DNA of 14,196 bases from Verrucomicrobiota bacterium (lineage in GTDB: Bacteria; Verrucomicrobiota; Verrucomicrobiia; Limisphaerales; J093). Of this stretch, positions 7,264-14,196 are shown piece by piece. A program made the translations under genes and the position numbers. How positions within the stretch are numbered: the first letter of the stretch is position 1; every line of letters begins with the position of its first letter. The DNA lies in assembly GCA_003695015.1 (NCBI GenBank), contig RFJD01000416.1:1-14196 (forward strand), given 5' to 3'. The notes under the pieces are model-generated. The model was not told the origin of the DNA. It ran no database searches and saw nothing but the letters and a program-made list of their open reading frames with translations.

Positions 7264-8340
7264 TCAACCGCCACGCTCCGCCTGCCGGCCGTTGGCGGCT
7301 TTGCCTTGGGAAGGTTCCGACCCGTCCCCGGCGGCGGCGGCTTCCGGTTCCTCTGGTTCCTCCGGCGCCGGCGGTTCGGGAGCTTCCACGAAATGACCGA
7401 TGCGCCGGTACTTTTCGTAGCGCCGGCGGAGCAGGTCGTCCAACGGCAGCTTCTCCAGCTCGCCGAGGTGGCGCAGCAAAGCCTCCTTCAGCGCGGCGGC
7501 GGTCGCTTCGAGGTCGGCGTGCGCGCCGCCCAGCGGTTCGGGGATCACTTCATCGACCAGCTTGAGTTCCAGCAGGTCCTTGGCGGTGATGCGCAACGCC
7601 TCGGCCGCCTTGGGCGCGGCGGTGCGGTCTTTCCAGAGAATGGCGGCGCAGCCTTCGGGGCTGATGACCGAGTAGTAGGCGTTTTCGAGGATGAGAACCC
7701 GGTCGGTCACCCCGATGCCCAAGGCGCCCCCACTGCCGCCCTCGCCGATGACGACCGCCACCATCGGGACCTCGAGGACCGCCATTTCGCGGAGATTCAC
7801 CGCGATCGCCTCGGCGATGTGGCGTTCCTCGGCCCCCACGCCGGGGTAGGCGCCGGCGGTGTCGATCAACGTCACCACCGGCAGGCTGAACTTCTCGGCC
7901 AGGCGCATCAGCCGCAGCGCCTTGCGGTAGCCCTCGGGATGGGCGGAACCGAAGTTGCGCCGGATGTTCTCCTTGGTGTCGCGGCCCTTCTGGGTGCCGA
8001 TGACCATGACGCGGCGGTCGTCGAGCCGGGCAAACCCGCCGACCATGGCCTGGTCGTCGGCGAACAGCCGGTCGCCGTGAAGCTCCTGAAAATCGCGAAA
8101 CACCGTGCCGATGTAGTCCAGGGTGTACGGCCGGCGGGGATGCCGGGCCAACTGGACCCGCTGCCACGCGCTGAGGTTCGAATAGATGGCGCGGCGCGTT
8201 TCCTCGAGTTTCTGTTCCATGCGGGAGATCTCCTCGTTGAGGTCCAGCCCCAGCGTGGCGGTCTGCGGATGGGCTTTGAGCTCATCCAGCTTCCGCTGCA
8301 ATTCGGCTATCGGTTTTTCGAAATCCAGATAGTGCTTCAT
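7264..8340 (-). CDS. accA: Acetyl-CoA carboxylase carboxyltransferase subunit alpha
   Basis: AccA pairs with AccD to move the carboxyl group from carboxybiotin to acetyl-CoA, giving malonyl-CoA for fatty acid synthesis. The 358-residue frame follows E. coli AccA (319 residues) nearly throughout. LDFEKPIAEL (5-14) fixes the ATG at 8340. Then come ARHPRRPYTLDY (65-76), GYRKALRLM (137-145), IDTAGAYPGVGAEER (159-173), the oxyanion/CoA loop GEGGSGGA (199-206), ISPEGCAAILWKD (226-238) and PEPLGGAH (267-274). The conserved part ends near residue 318. The last 40 residues are a Pro/Glu/Ala-rich tail absent from E. coli AccA, likely disordered. accD is not in the window, so the subunits are encoded apart, which is common. 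Upstream is a 101-base gap with a possible terminator; only a weak GGTGG precedes the start. Confidence 0.97.
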   Translation of the reverse strand: MKHYLDFEKPIAELQRKLDELKAHPQTATLGLDLNEEISRMEQKLEETRRAIYSNLSAWQRVQLARHPRRPYTLDYIGTVFRDFQELHGDRLFADDQAMVGGFARLDDRRVMVIGTQKGRDTKENIRRNFGSAHPEGYRKALRLMRLAEKFSLPVVTLIDTAGAYPGVGAEERHIAEAIAVNLREMAVLEVPMVAVVIGEGGSGGALGIGVTDRVLILENAYYSVISPEGCAAILWKDRTAAPKAAEALRITAKDLLELKLVDEVIPEPLGGAHADLEATAAALKEALLRHLGELEKLPLDDLLRRRYEKYRRIGHFVEAPEPPAPEEPEEPEAAAAGDGSEPSQGKAANGRQAERGG

Positions 8341-8404
8341 GGGCCACCGATCGGACCGCCTGACCCGAGTCCGCCGTCCACCTTAGCCAGCGGCCGGGCG
8401 GTTG

Positions 8405-8436
8405 AAAAGCCCGGCCGGCCGGCCTCCGAGAGGCCG
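8405..8436 (-). terminator. Possible weak intrinsic terminator between the unknown membrane protein gene and accA
   Basis: Read on the minus strand, CGGCCTC-TCG-GAGGCCG forms a perfect seven-pair stem (8436-8420) just after the stop at 8442. A TTTT run (8408-8405) lies 11 bases further on. The gap between stem and T-run and the short run make it weak. In such GC-rich DNA, chance hairpins are frequent. Confidence 0.28.
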
Positions 8437-8441
8437 CGATC

Positions 8442-9122
8442 TCACGGACGTTGCCGCGGCACGATGGTCAGGCGGCCGTCCTCGACCCGGATGGCTTCCA
8501 GCTTTTGGACGAGTTGGACGCCCTCTTGGGAAGCGTAGAAGTCACGGGCGAGATTCTGTTTCCGGAGCTCGGCCAGGACGGCGTCGGGAACCTTCCGGCC
8601 CTTGACGCTCAGGGACTCGATGGTCGCCACCAACACGCCGTTGGTCAGGGAAACCCGCAGCTCGATCGAACCGTTGAGGTAACGGCCCTTGTGCTTCTGG
8701 AGCCAGGGATGCGGGATGTTCTCCAGCGGCAGGCTGACGGCGCCCTGGATGCGGTCGCCCTCGATGTCCAGGTAAACGTGATCGCGCAGGGGCGCCCATT
8801 CCTTCGAGGCGGCCAGCAGCAGGTTCAACTGCCGCCCGTCCAACACCAACGGCTCGGCCGGACGCCCCTCCTCCAACGCCTTGGCAAAGGCATCCACCCG
8901 CTGGCGGACGGCCGTCGCCTCGGCCTCGTCGATTTGGACCTGCGGCAGCTCCATCGGCTGGGTGTCGGTGTACTTGACGATCTGCTGGTTGACGAACCAG
9001 CGCACGCCGAGGTAACCGCCGACCACCACCAGGAGGCCGAGGATCAGCGACGTGACGCAACCGTAGAAACAACAGCCGCGCCGGGGCTTGACTTGCTCTT
9101 CGTAAACAGCGTCTGCGCTCAT
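8442..9122 (-). CDS. Uncharacterised membrane-anchored protein with a cysteine cluster before one transmembrane helix
   Basis: I do not recognise this 226-residue protein. A short polar N-terminus with a basic KPRR stretch (12-15) leads into CCFYGC (17-21, with cysteines at 17, 18 and 21). One strongly hydrophobic helix follows (about 22-43), then VNQQ and a soluble domain of about 180 residues. By the positive-inside rule that domain should face the periplasm. It has alternating strand-like stretches (HVYLDIEGDRIQGAVSLPLE, 115-134; GSIELRVSLTNGVLVATIES, 151-170) and a helical stretch, KVPDAVLAELRKQNLA (177-192). The cysteines are on the cytoplasmic side of the helix, so this is not a lipobox. 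ATG at 9122 has no clear Shine-Dalgarno sequence. It is the first minus-strand gene after the divergent region. The even codon use and full-length frame support a real gene; its function is unknown. Confidence 0.8.
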   Translation of the reverse strand: MSADAVYEEQVKPRRGCCFYGCVTSLILGLLVVVGGYLGVRWFVNQQIVKYTDTQPMELPQVQIDEAEATAVRQRVDAFAKALEEGRPAEPLVLDGRQLNLLLAASKEWAPLRDHVYLDIEGDRIQGAVSLPLENIPHPWLQKHKGRYLNGSIELRVSLTNGVLVATIESLSVKGRKVPDAVLAELRKQNLARDFYASQEGVQLVQKLEAIRVEDGRLTIVPRQRP

Positions 9123-9329
9123 GGGGTCAGGCTATTCAGGTTGAGTTCGACAGGCCGGAGGGTGCCCCAGCCCGGGCCGTCGGCACAAGCCCAACGGGTT
9201 GGCCGGGCCGGCCGCGTCACCGTCCGTCCGCGGCGGTTCGGGCACACGAAAAGAACTTCCGGCCGGCCGGCCCGGACGCCTACCTTCGGCCCGTGGTCCT
9301 CCCGCGGGCCGGGAGGACGCGGCAACGCC
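9123..9329. promoter_or_regulatory. Divergent intergenic region, likely promoters for both gene blocks
   Basis: These 207 bases separate outward-pointing genes, so promoters for both directions should lie here or in the flanking gene ends. I found no convincing -35/-10 pair and no sigma-54 (GG-N10-GC type) box on either strand. Notable content is a CGGCCGGCCGG-type palindromic run near 9260-9271, and GGGAGG at 9311-9316 ahead of the plus-strand ATG at 9330 (13-base spacing, long for a ribosome site). The region is less coding-like than its flanks. Confidence 0.5.
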
Positions 9330-11144
9330 ATGGCAACCCGGACGGCACAACCGAGCCTGCGACTGCTGAAGCCCTTTCTGCGACCGGCCGTGTGGCCGAT
9401 GGTGGGCGGGTTTGTCAGCGGGCTGGGTTATGCCCTCATGAGCGGGGTGGGCCTGCCGGCGATGCTCAAGACCGTCATGCCGGTCTTCTTCGGCCGGGAA
9501 GAGGAGGCTTCGCCGCAGGTGGTGGCCGCCGCCAAAGCCCTCTTCGGCGAGGACTACGCGGCCAAGCTCCTGTTGGTGGCCTGTCTGGGCATGCCGGCGG
9601 TGATGTTGTTGCGCGGCCTGTGTGCCTTGATGAACCGCTACCTCCTGAACCTGGCGGGATTCCGCTTTCTGGACGGCCTGCGGCGGGCGGTCTTTGCCCG
9701 ATTGCAGGAGCTGCCGCTGGAGTTCTATCAACGCCACAAGGCGGGCGACCTGGTCAGCCGGCTGGTCACCGACGCCCAGCAACTGAAGCATCTGGTGACG
9801 GCCCTGAGTGAGGACCTCATCAAGCAGCCGCTCCTGCTGCTGGCCGCCCTGGGCTTCCTCATCTACACCTCGATCACCGAACGCAGCGCCCTCTTCACGC
9901 TCATCGCCCTGCTGAGCGTGCCCGTCTGCGTCATCCCGATCCGGGCCGCCACCACCCGGTTGCTGCGGCGCGCCCGGGCCCTGGCTTACCAGAGCGGCGA
10001 GCTGGCGGCCGCCGTCACCGAAACCGTCCAGGCTCCGCTCGAAATCCAGGCGGACAACCTCCAGTCCCGCCAGCAGGAACGGTTCGACCAGCAACTCCGG
10101 GTCCTGCTGCGCCTCTCGATGAAGGCGGTCAAGTACGAGTCGATCGTCGCGCCGATCATCGAGTTCATCGCCACCGTCGGCTTCATGATCGGCCTCTACT
10201 TCGGGGTCAAATCCGGCATCGATTTCGCCACCTTCAGCGCCTTGGGCGTGGCACTGTACCTCTCTTACGAACCGATCAAGGCCCTGGGGTCCATCCAGGC
10301 CAAGATCCGGTCGGCCCAAGGCTCCTTCGAACGCCTGGCCGCCATTCTGACCGCGCCCGACACCGTGCCGGATCCGCCCCGACCCAAGCCCGTGCCCGCC
10401 GGCCGCCAGCCGATCCGGTTCGAGCAGGTTCGCTTCCGTTACCCCACCCAAGCGTTGGACACCCCGGCGGCGTTGAGCGACGTGGACGTCGAGATCGCCC
10501 CGGGCGAAACCGTGGCGTTGGTCGGTCCCAGCGGCGCCGGCAAGACCACCTTCGCCCTGCTCGTGCCCCGGTTCTACGACCCCACCGAAGGCCGCGTCAC
10601 CTACGGCGGCATCGACCTGCGCGAGCTGACCAAGGCGGACCTGCGCCGCCAGATCGCCATCGTCCCCCAAAACCCCGCCCTCTTCCACGCCACCATCGCC
10701 GAGAACATCCGCGTCAGCCGGCCCGACGCCTCCGACGCGGACGTCATCGAGGCCGCCCGGCGGGCGTACATCCACGATTTCATCCAAAGCCTGCCCGCCG
10801 GCTACGACACGATGGTGGGCGAACGCGGCGCTTCCCTTTCCGGCGGCCAACGCCAGCGCATCGCCGTGGCCCGCGCCTTCCTGAAAAACGCACCGGTGCT
10901 GATCCTCGACGAAGCCACCAGCGCCTTGGACTCCGAAAGCGAGGCCATGGTCCAAGAGGCGCTGAAGCAGCTCGTCCAAGGGCGCACCACCATCATGATC
11001 GCCCACCGTTTCAGCTCCCTGACACTGGCCAATCGCATCCTGGTCTTCGAACAGGGCCGCATCACCGGCGACGGCCCGCCCGAAACGCTGCGCCGCACGC
11101 ACGCCACCTACCGCCGCATGCAGGAACTTCAACAACTGGCCTGA
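9330..11144 (+). CDS. MsbA-like ABC exporter with fused membrane and ATPase domains
   Basis: This 604-residue half-transporter should dimerise in the inner membrane and flip or export a lipid or lipid-linked substrate using ATP. The membrane domain (about 15-340) has about six hydrophobic segments, and the exporter-type coupling stretch LPLEFYQRHKAGDLVSRLVTD (128-148) is typical. The ATPase domain (about 362-600) has Walker A GPSGAGKTT (399-407), Q-loop Q447, signature LSGGQ (503-507), Walker B VLILDE (523-528), D-loop SALD (531-534) and switch H559. All are intact. ATG at 9330 fits the usual N-terminus; the open frame runs further upstream but without family similarity. GGGAGG lies 13 bases before. 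It heads the plus-strand glycan genes, 14 bases before the next one, so its cargo may be lipid A or another glycolipid. Relatives also carry drugs or peptides, so the symbol is withheld. Confidence 0.93.
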   Translation: MATRTAQPSLRLLKPFLRPAVWPMVGGFVSGLGYALMSGVGLPAMLKTVMPVFFGREEEASPQVVAAAKALFGEDYAAKLLLVACLGMPAVMLLRGLCALMNRYLLNLAGFRFLDGLRRAVFARLQELPLEFYQRHKAGDLVSRLVTDAQQLKHLVTALSEDLIKQPLLLLAALGFLIYTSITERSALFTLIALLSVPVCVIPIRAATTRLLRRARALAYQSGELAAAVTETVQAPLEIQADNLQSRQQERFDQQLRVLLRLSMKAVKYESIVAPIIEFIATVGFMIGLYFGVKSGIDFATFSALGVALYLSYEPIKALGSIQAKIRSAQGSFERLAAILTAPDTVPDPPRPKPVPAGRQPIRFEQVRFRYPTQALDTPAALSDVDVEIAPGETVALVGPSGAGKTTFALLVPRFYDPTEGRVTYGGIDLRELTKADLRRQIAIVPQNPALFHATIAENIRVSRPDASDADVIEAARRAYIHDFIQSLPAGYDTMVGERGASLSGGQRQRIAVARAFLKNAPVLILDEATSALDSESEAMVQEALKQLVQGRTTIMIAHRFSSLTLANRILVFEQGRITGDGPPETLRRTHATYRRMQELQQLA

Positions 11145-11158
11145 ACCCGCCCCCGCCC

Positions 11159-11914
11159 ATGAGCTCAACCGTCCATGTCCTCTGCCTCAAGTGGGGTCGC
11201 CGCTACGGCCCGGAGTACGTCAACATCCTTGCCGCCTCCGTCCGCCGCCATCTCCGGCGGCCGTACCGGTTCCATTGCTGCACCGATGACCCGACCGGCC
11301 TGGCCGGCGGCATCCACGTCATCCCCTTTCCCGAAAACCCCGGCATCCGCCGCGGCTGGCCGGACATCCTGGTGAAGGTCGTCGTCACCCGGGACGGCTT
11401 CGGCGGGCTCGATGGGCCGACCCTTTTCCTGGACCTCGACGTGGTGATCATGGGCAGCCTGGACGAACTCTTCGACCACGCGCCCGGCCGGCCGGTGATG
11501 ATCCACAACTGGGTCGGCGCCCACAAAGCGCTCCTCGGGTTGCGCCCGCCGGCGGGCAATTCCTCGGTCTTCCGCTTCGAGGCCGGCGCGTCGAACTACG
11601 TGTTCGAGAAACTCCTGGCCGAGGGGCTGCGGGCCGAGGACCGCTCGATCTTCAACGGCGACCAAGAGTTCCTCACCTACGCCTTTCGCGACCTGGCCTG
11701 GTGGCCCGAAACCTGGGTCCGCAGTTTCAAGCGGCACTGCCGGCCGGTGTTTCCGCTCAACCTCTGGCTGCCGCCCAAGCCGCCCAAGGACTGCCGCGTC
11801 TTGGTTTTCCACGGACGGCCCGATCCCCCGGAGGCCATCGCCGGCTGGCGCGACCGCAAGCTCCACCGCCGCACCCGCCCGGCGCCGTGGATCGCCGAGC
11901 ATTGGCGCGAGTGA
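11159..11914 (+). CDS. Glycosyltransferase with DXD motif (GT-A type, GT8-like)
   Basis: This 251-residue protein probably moves a sugar from a nucleotide donor onto a glycan being built at the cytoplasmic face of the membrane. The N-terminal VLCLKWGRRYGPEYVNILAA (7-26) and FHCCTDDPTGL (38-48) are typical of GT-A fold enzymes that begin with a nucleotide-binding strand. The metal-binding DXD is DLD (92-94) inside FLDLDVVIMGSLDELF. GDQEFL (167-172) matches the acceptor-site region of such enzymes, and FHGRPDP (217-223) supplies a probable C-terminal metal-ligand histidine (H218). There is no membrane segment. ATG at 11159 follows the exporter gene by 14 bases and has no ribosome site, so coupled translation is likely. 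Assignment to a named family is tentative, and the sugar transferred is unknown. Confidence 0.8.
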   Translation: MSSTVHVLCLKWGRRYGPEYVNILAASVRRHLRRPYRFHCCTDDPTGLAGGIHVIPFPENPGIRRGWPDILVKVVVTRDGFGGLDGPTLFLDLDVVIMGSLDELFDHAPGRPVMIHNWVGAHKALLGLRPPAGNSSVFRFEAGASNYVFEKLLAEGLRAEDRSIFNGDQEFLTYAFRDLAWWPETWVRSFKRHCRPVFPLNLWLPPKPPKDCRVLVFHGRPDPPEAIAGWRDRKLHRRTRPAPWIAEHWRE

Positions 11915-11931
11915 GACCGCTGTTCCCCGCC

Positions 11932-13020
11932 ATGTCGCCCCGTTCCGAAGTCCCACCCCGGCCCGAGCCCCATCCGCCCGCCGACCAGCCCATCCGGGTC
12001 AAGTTCCTCTCGAAAGACAGCCAGCGCGACACCACTTGGCGCTGGCGGCGCCACCTCCCCGGCGGCAATCCCCGGATCGGCCGCTGCCTGTTCCTGTTCG
12101 ACCGCGAGGAGCGGCACTACGACTGGCTGGCGGTCTATGACGACCTGCCCTCGGTGGCCGGCGAACGCCACACCCTCTGGCGCGAGCCGCTGGCCTGTCC
12201 GCGCGAGCAAACCATCCTCCTGACGGCCGAACCCTCCTCGGTGAAGGTCTATGGCCGCGGCTTCCTCCGGCAATTCGGTTGGGTGCTCACCTCCCAGGAA
12301 CCGTGGGTCATCCGTCATCCGCGCGCCATCTACCACCAGACCGGCGAAGTCTGGTTTTACGAGGGCGACTATGACGAAATCGCCGCCCACCCGCCCACCG
12401 GGAAAACCCGCCTGATCTCGACCGTCTGCTCCTCCAAACGCCACGGCCACACCCTCCACCGGCTCCGCTACGACTTCACCCAACGGCTGCGACAGGTCCT
12501 GCCCGAGCTGGAGGTCTGGGGCCACGGCGTCCGCCCCATGGAACGGAAAAACGTGGCGTTGGATCCGTACCGCTACCACATCGCCATCGAAAACCACGTC
12601 TCCCTCCACGGCTGGACCGAAAAACTCGCCGACGCCTTCCTCGGGCTTTGCCTGCCCTTCTACTTCGGGGCGCCCAATGCCGCCGACTACTTCCCGGAGG
12701 AAAGTTTCATTCCCATCGACATCCGCGACTTCGAAGGGACGGTCGAAACCATCCGCCGGGCCATCCGGGACAACGAGTACGAGAAACGCCTGCCCGCCAT
12801 CCGCGAAGCCCGCCGCCGGGTCATCGAGCAATACGCCACGCTGGTGCAACTGGCCCGGATCATCGAGGAACGCACGCCGGCCAACCCGCCGCCGCCCACC
12901 CCGGGAGCGGTCATCCTCAGCCGCCATGCCTGGCGCCGCTCCTCCCCGCTCCGCGCCCTGGCCGTCGGCTTGGAGAAAGCCTGGGTCCGCCTCCAACTCC
13001 GCCTCGGCCGGACCGGCTGA
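11932..13020 (+). CDS. Fucosyltransferase-like protein (GT10 family)
   Basis: GT10 enzymes move L-fucose from GDP-fucose, usually in alpha-1,3 or alpha-1,4 linkage, onto GlcNAc-containing glycans. The family signature is visible as AIENHVSLHGWTEKLADAF (218-236), followed by LPFYFGAPNAADYFPEESFI (241-260). This corresponds to the family's FENS...YVTEKL...A...PVV-G...SFI donor-binding block. Before it, LISTVCSSKRHGHTLHRL (161-178) and LEVWGHG (193-199) fit the GT10 Rossmann half. The 362 residues end in a basic amphipathic stretch (about 328-360) that could hold the protein to the membrane, as reported for Helicobacter enzymes. ATG at 11932 is chosen. An in-frame GTG at 11911, overlapping the preceding stop as GTGA, would add seven residues; neither has a ribosome site. 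No GDP-fucose synthesis gene (gmd, fcl) is in the window. The donor could be another deoxysugar. Confidence 0.85.
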   Translation: MSPRSEVPPRPEPHPPADQPIRVKFLSKDSQRDTTWRWRRHLPGGNPRIGRCLFLFDREERHYDWLAVYDDLPSVAGERHTLWREPLACPREQTILLTAEPSSVKVYGRGFLRQFGWVLTSQEPWVIRHPRAIYHQTGEVWFYEGDYDEIAAHPPTGKTRLISTVCSSKRHGHTLHRLRYDFTQRLRQVLPELEVWGHGVRPMERKNVALDPYRYHIAIENHVSLHGWTEKLADAFLGLCLPFYFGAPNAADYFPEESFIPIDIRDFEGTVETIRRAIRDNEYEKRLPAIREARRRVIEQYATLVQLARIIEERTPANPPPPTPGAVILSRHAWRRSSPLRALAVGLEKAWVRLQLRLGRTG

Positions 13021-13104
13021 ACCGTTCGGGTGCTCCCGCCCCACCGGCGTGATCCTTGCCAGCCGCGACCCCGTTTGCTTGACTCACGCCGGAAACGACG
13101 CGCC

Positions 13105-14094
13105 ATGGCCGACACCGAACCAACCGCCACGCCCCCGCCCCTCCGGGACAAACACCTCTTCATCACCGGCGGCGCCGGCTTCATCGCCAACGCCCTGATC
13201 CGCCGGCTCATCGAACACAACCGCATCACCGTTTACGACAACTTCAGCCGGGACACCCTCACCGGCAGCGGCCTGCGTGACCATCCGAACCTCACGGTCA
13301 TCGAAGGCGACGTGCTCGACGCCGACCATGTGGAAGCCAGCATGCGGGAGCCGGACATCGTGGTGCATGCGGCGGCCATCGCCGGGATCGACACCGTCAT
13401 CCGCGACCCGGTGCGCACCTGGGAGGTCAACGTCATCGGCACCGCCAACGTCCTGCGGGCGGCCCGCAAGGCCGGCGTGCGCGACCGGTTCCTGGACTTC
13501 TCGACCTCCGAGGTGTACGGCCCGATGGCCTACCAATCCACGGAGGAATCGCCCGCGGTGGCCGGATCGGCGGGCGAGGCCCGCTGGGTGTACGCCGTCG
13601 GCAAGCTGGCCGGTGAACACCTCGTCAAGGCGTACCACCAGCAGTACGGCCTGCCGACCGTCACCGTCCGCCCCTTCAATGTCTATGGTCCCGGCCAGAC
13701 CGGCGAAGGGGCATTGCAGGTCTTCATCAAACGCGCGCTGCGAAACGAGGACATCTTCATTTACGGCGACGGCGCCCAGATCCGGGCCTGGTGTTACGTG
13801 GACGACTTCGTCGATTGCCTGATGCGCTGTCTCACCTCGCCGAAGGCGGTCGGCCAGTCCTACAACATCGGCAACGCCCGCGCTGTCATCACCGTGCTCG
13901 GGCTGGCCCAGACGGTCTGTCGCGTCCTCGACTCCAAGTCCCGCATCGTCTTCAAACCGCCCCTGTCGGCGGACATCGCCCTGCGGATCCCGAGCGTGCG
14001 CAAGGCCGAGGAGGACTTGGGCTTCAAGGCGCAGGTGGATCTGGAGGAAGGCATCCGACGGACGGCCGAGTATTTCCGCGCCCAAATGGGATGA
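13105..14094 (+). CDS. NAD-dependent sugar epimerase/dehydratase (extended SDR)
   Basis: This 329-residue enzyme acts on a nucleotide sugar through a bound NAD(P) cofactor. The Rossmann motif is TGGAGFIA (21-28). YDNFSRD (44-50) provides the acidic residue that favours NAD. DVLD (69-72) and HAAAIAG (88-94) follow. The catalytic Ser/Thr lies in FSTSEVYG (132-139), with YAVGK as the YxxxK motif (163-167). RPFNVYGPGQ (189-198) and CYVDDFVDCLMR (230-241) mark the sugar-binding half. These features fit the UDP-glucose 4-epimerase, UDP-glucuronate decarboxylase and sugar 4,6-dehydratase group; they do not fit GDP-fucose synthase. ATG at 13105 starts just before the Rossmann fold; the longer open frame upstream lacks similarity. 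It lies 84 bases after the fucosyltransferase gene and overlaps the next gene as ATGA, so its product may be the aminotransferase's substrate. The exact reaction is not readable. Confidence 0.92.
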   Translation: MADTEPTATPPPLRDKHLFITGGAGFIANALIRRLIEHNRITVYDNFSRDTLTGSGLRDHPNLTVIEGDVLDADHVEASMREPDIVVHAAAIAGIDTVIRDPVRTWEVNVIGTANVLRAARKAGVRDRFLDFSTSEVYGPMAYQSTEESPAVAGSAGEARWVYAVGKLAGEHLVKAYHQQYGLPTVTVRPFNVYGPGQTGEGALQVFIKRALRNEDIFIYGDGAQIRAWCYVDDFVDCLMRCLTSPKAVGQSYNIGNARAVITVLGLAQTVCRVLDSKSRIVFKPPLSADIALRIPSVRKAEEDLGFKAQVDLEEGIRRTAEYFRAQMG

Positions 14095-14196
14095 GCGCCA
14101 ACCCCCAGATTCCGCTGGCCCGGCCGTGGTTTGGCCGCGAGGAAGCCGAGGCGGTGGCCGAGGTGCTCGACAGCGGCTGGGTCGTCCAAGGCGCCA
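14091..14196 (+). CDS. DegT/DnrJ/EryC1/StrS-type sugar aminotransferase, N-terminal fragment (cut by window end)
   Basis: Only about 35 codons are present. They read MSANPQIPLARPWFGREEAE and then AVAEVLDSGWVVQGA. This is the usual opening of DegT-family PLP enzymes (IPL-x-RP-x-G-x-EE-x-AVxEVLxSGWxxxGP), which add an amino group to a nucleotide-linked keto sugar. ATG at 14091 overlaps the epimerase stop as ATGA with no separate ribosome site, indicating translational coupling. The PLP lysine and the rest lie outside the window. The family is likely, but the substrate is unknown. Confidence 0.8.
   Translation, partial: MSANPQIPLARPWFGREEAEAVAEVLDSGWVVQGA

Noticed and set aside
5051..7396. Plus-strand open frame of about 781 codons opposite nadK, tlyA and manA
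   Set aside because: All three antisense genes have intact catalytic motifs. This frame has none and crosses several gene boundaries.
8411..8424. Repeated GGCCGGCC palindromes in gaps (also near 6210 and 9260) as a possible repeat family
   Set aside because: The same string also occurs inside coding sequence (for example near 11487), and such runs are expected by chance at this GC content. The flanks do not match one another.
9119..9331. Small minus-strand frame (70 codons) across the divergent gap
   Set aside because: It has no ribosome site or recognisable protein features and overlaps both neighbouring gene starts. It is best read as non-coding.
9132..11168. Minus-strand open frame of about 678 codons opposite the ABC exporter
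   Set aside because: The exporter has every ABC motif in order. The opposite frame is Gly/Asp/Gln/His-rich shadow sequence.
13021..13104. Possible internal promoter before the epimerase gene (TTGCTTGACT near 13075)
   Set aside because: No -10 element is found at a proper distance downstream before the ATG at 13105.

Overview
This is a gene-dense, GC-rich bacterial window (roughly two thirds G+C by eye). It holds housekeeping genes on the minus strand and a surface-glycan gene cluster on the plus strand, diverging from a 207-base gap (9123-9329). An MsbA-like exporter, membrane sugar-transferase-like protein and glycan genes point to a Gram-negative organism. A phylum cannot be fixed from the window; a Verrucomicrobiota/PVC-type bacterium is a guess from overall flavour only. 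There is no tRNA, rRNA, insertion sequence, CRISPR array or phage gene, and no gene-free stretch over 300 bases.

Minus-strand block, in transcription order from 9122 down to 1: an uncharacterised single-pass membrane protein; accA (acetyl-CoA carboxylase, carboxyltransferase alpha); a class I mannose-6-phosphate isomerase; tlyA (S4-domain rRNA 2'-O-methyltransferase family); nadK (NAD kinase, TTG start, overlapping tlyA); an NtrC-type sigma-54 activator with an intact receiver domain but no kinase beside it; a 618-residue polytopic protein resembling family 39 sugar transferases; and the first 364 codons of a free-standing C-terminal half of carbamoyl-phosphate synthase large subunit. Spacings run from a 26-base overlap to 101 bases, so the genes from manA down to carB could be largely co-transcribed. 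The break before accA carries a possible weak terminator.

Plus-strand block, 9330 to the end: an MsbA-like ABC exporter with fused membrane and ATPase domains, a DXD-type glycosyltransferase, a GT10 fucosyltransferase-like protein, an NAD-dependent sugar epimerase/dehydratase, and the start of a DegT-type sugar aminotransferase cut by the window edge. Together they look like part of a locus that makes nucleotide (amino)sugars, assembles a glycan and moves a lipid-linked product across the inner membrane. The sugar and the acceptor cannot be read from the sequence. The mannose-6-phosphate isomerase on the other strand could feed GDP-mannose and GDP-fucose synthesis, but that link is inference.

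No clearly new system is visible. The points most worth following are the split CarB with no partner half in the window, the unknown membrane protein at the divergent promoter region, the family 39-like protein with an altered first-loop motif and a soluble C-terminal domain, and the fucosyltransferase locus.
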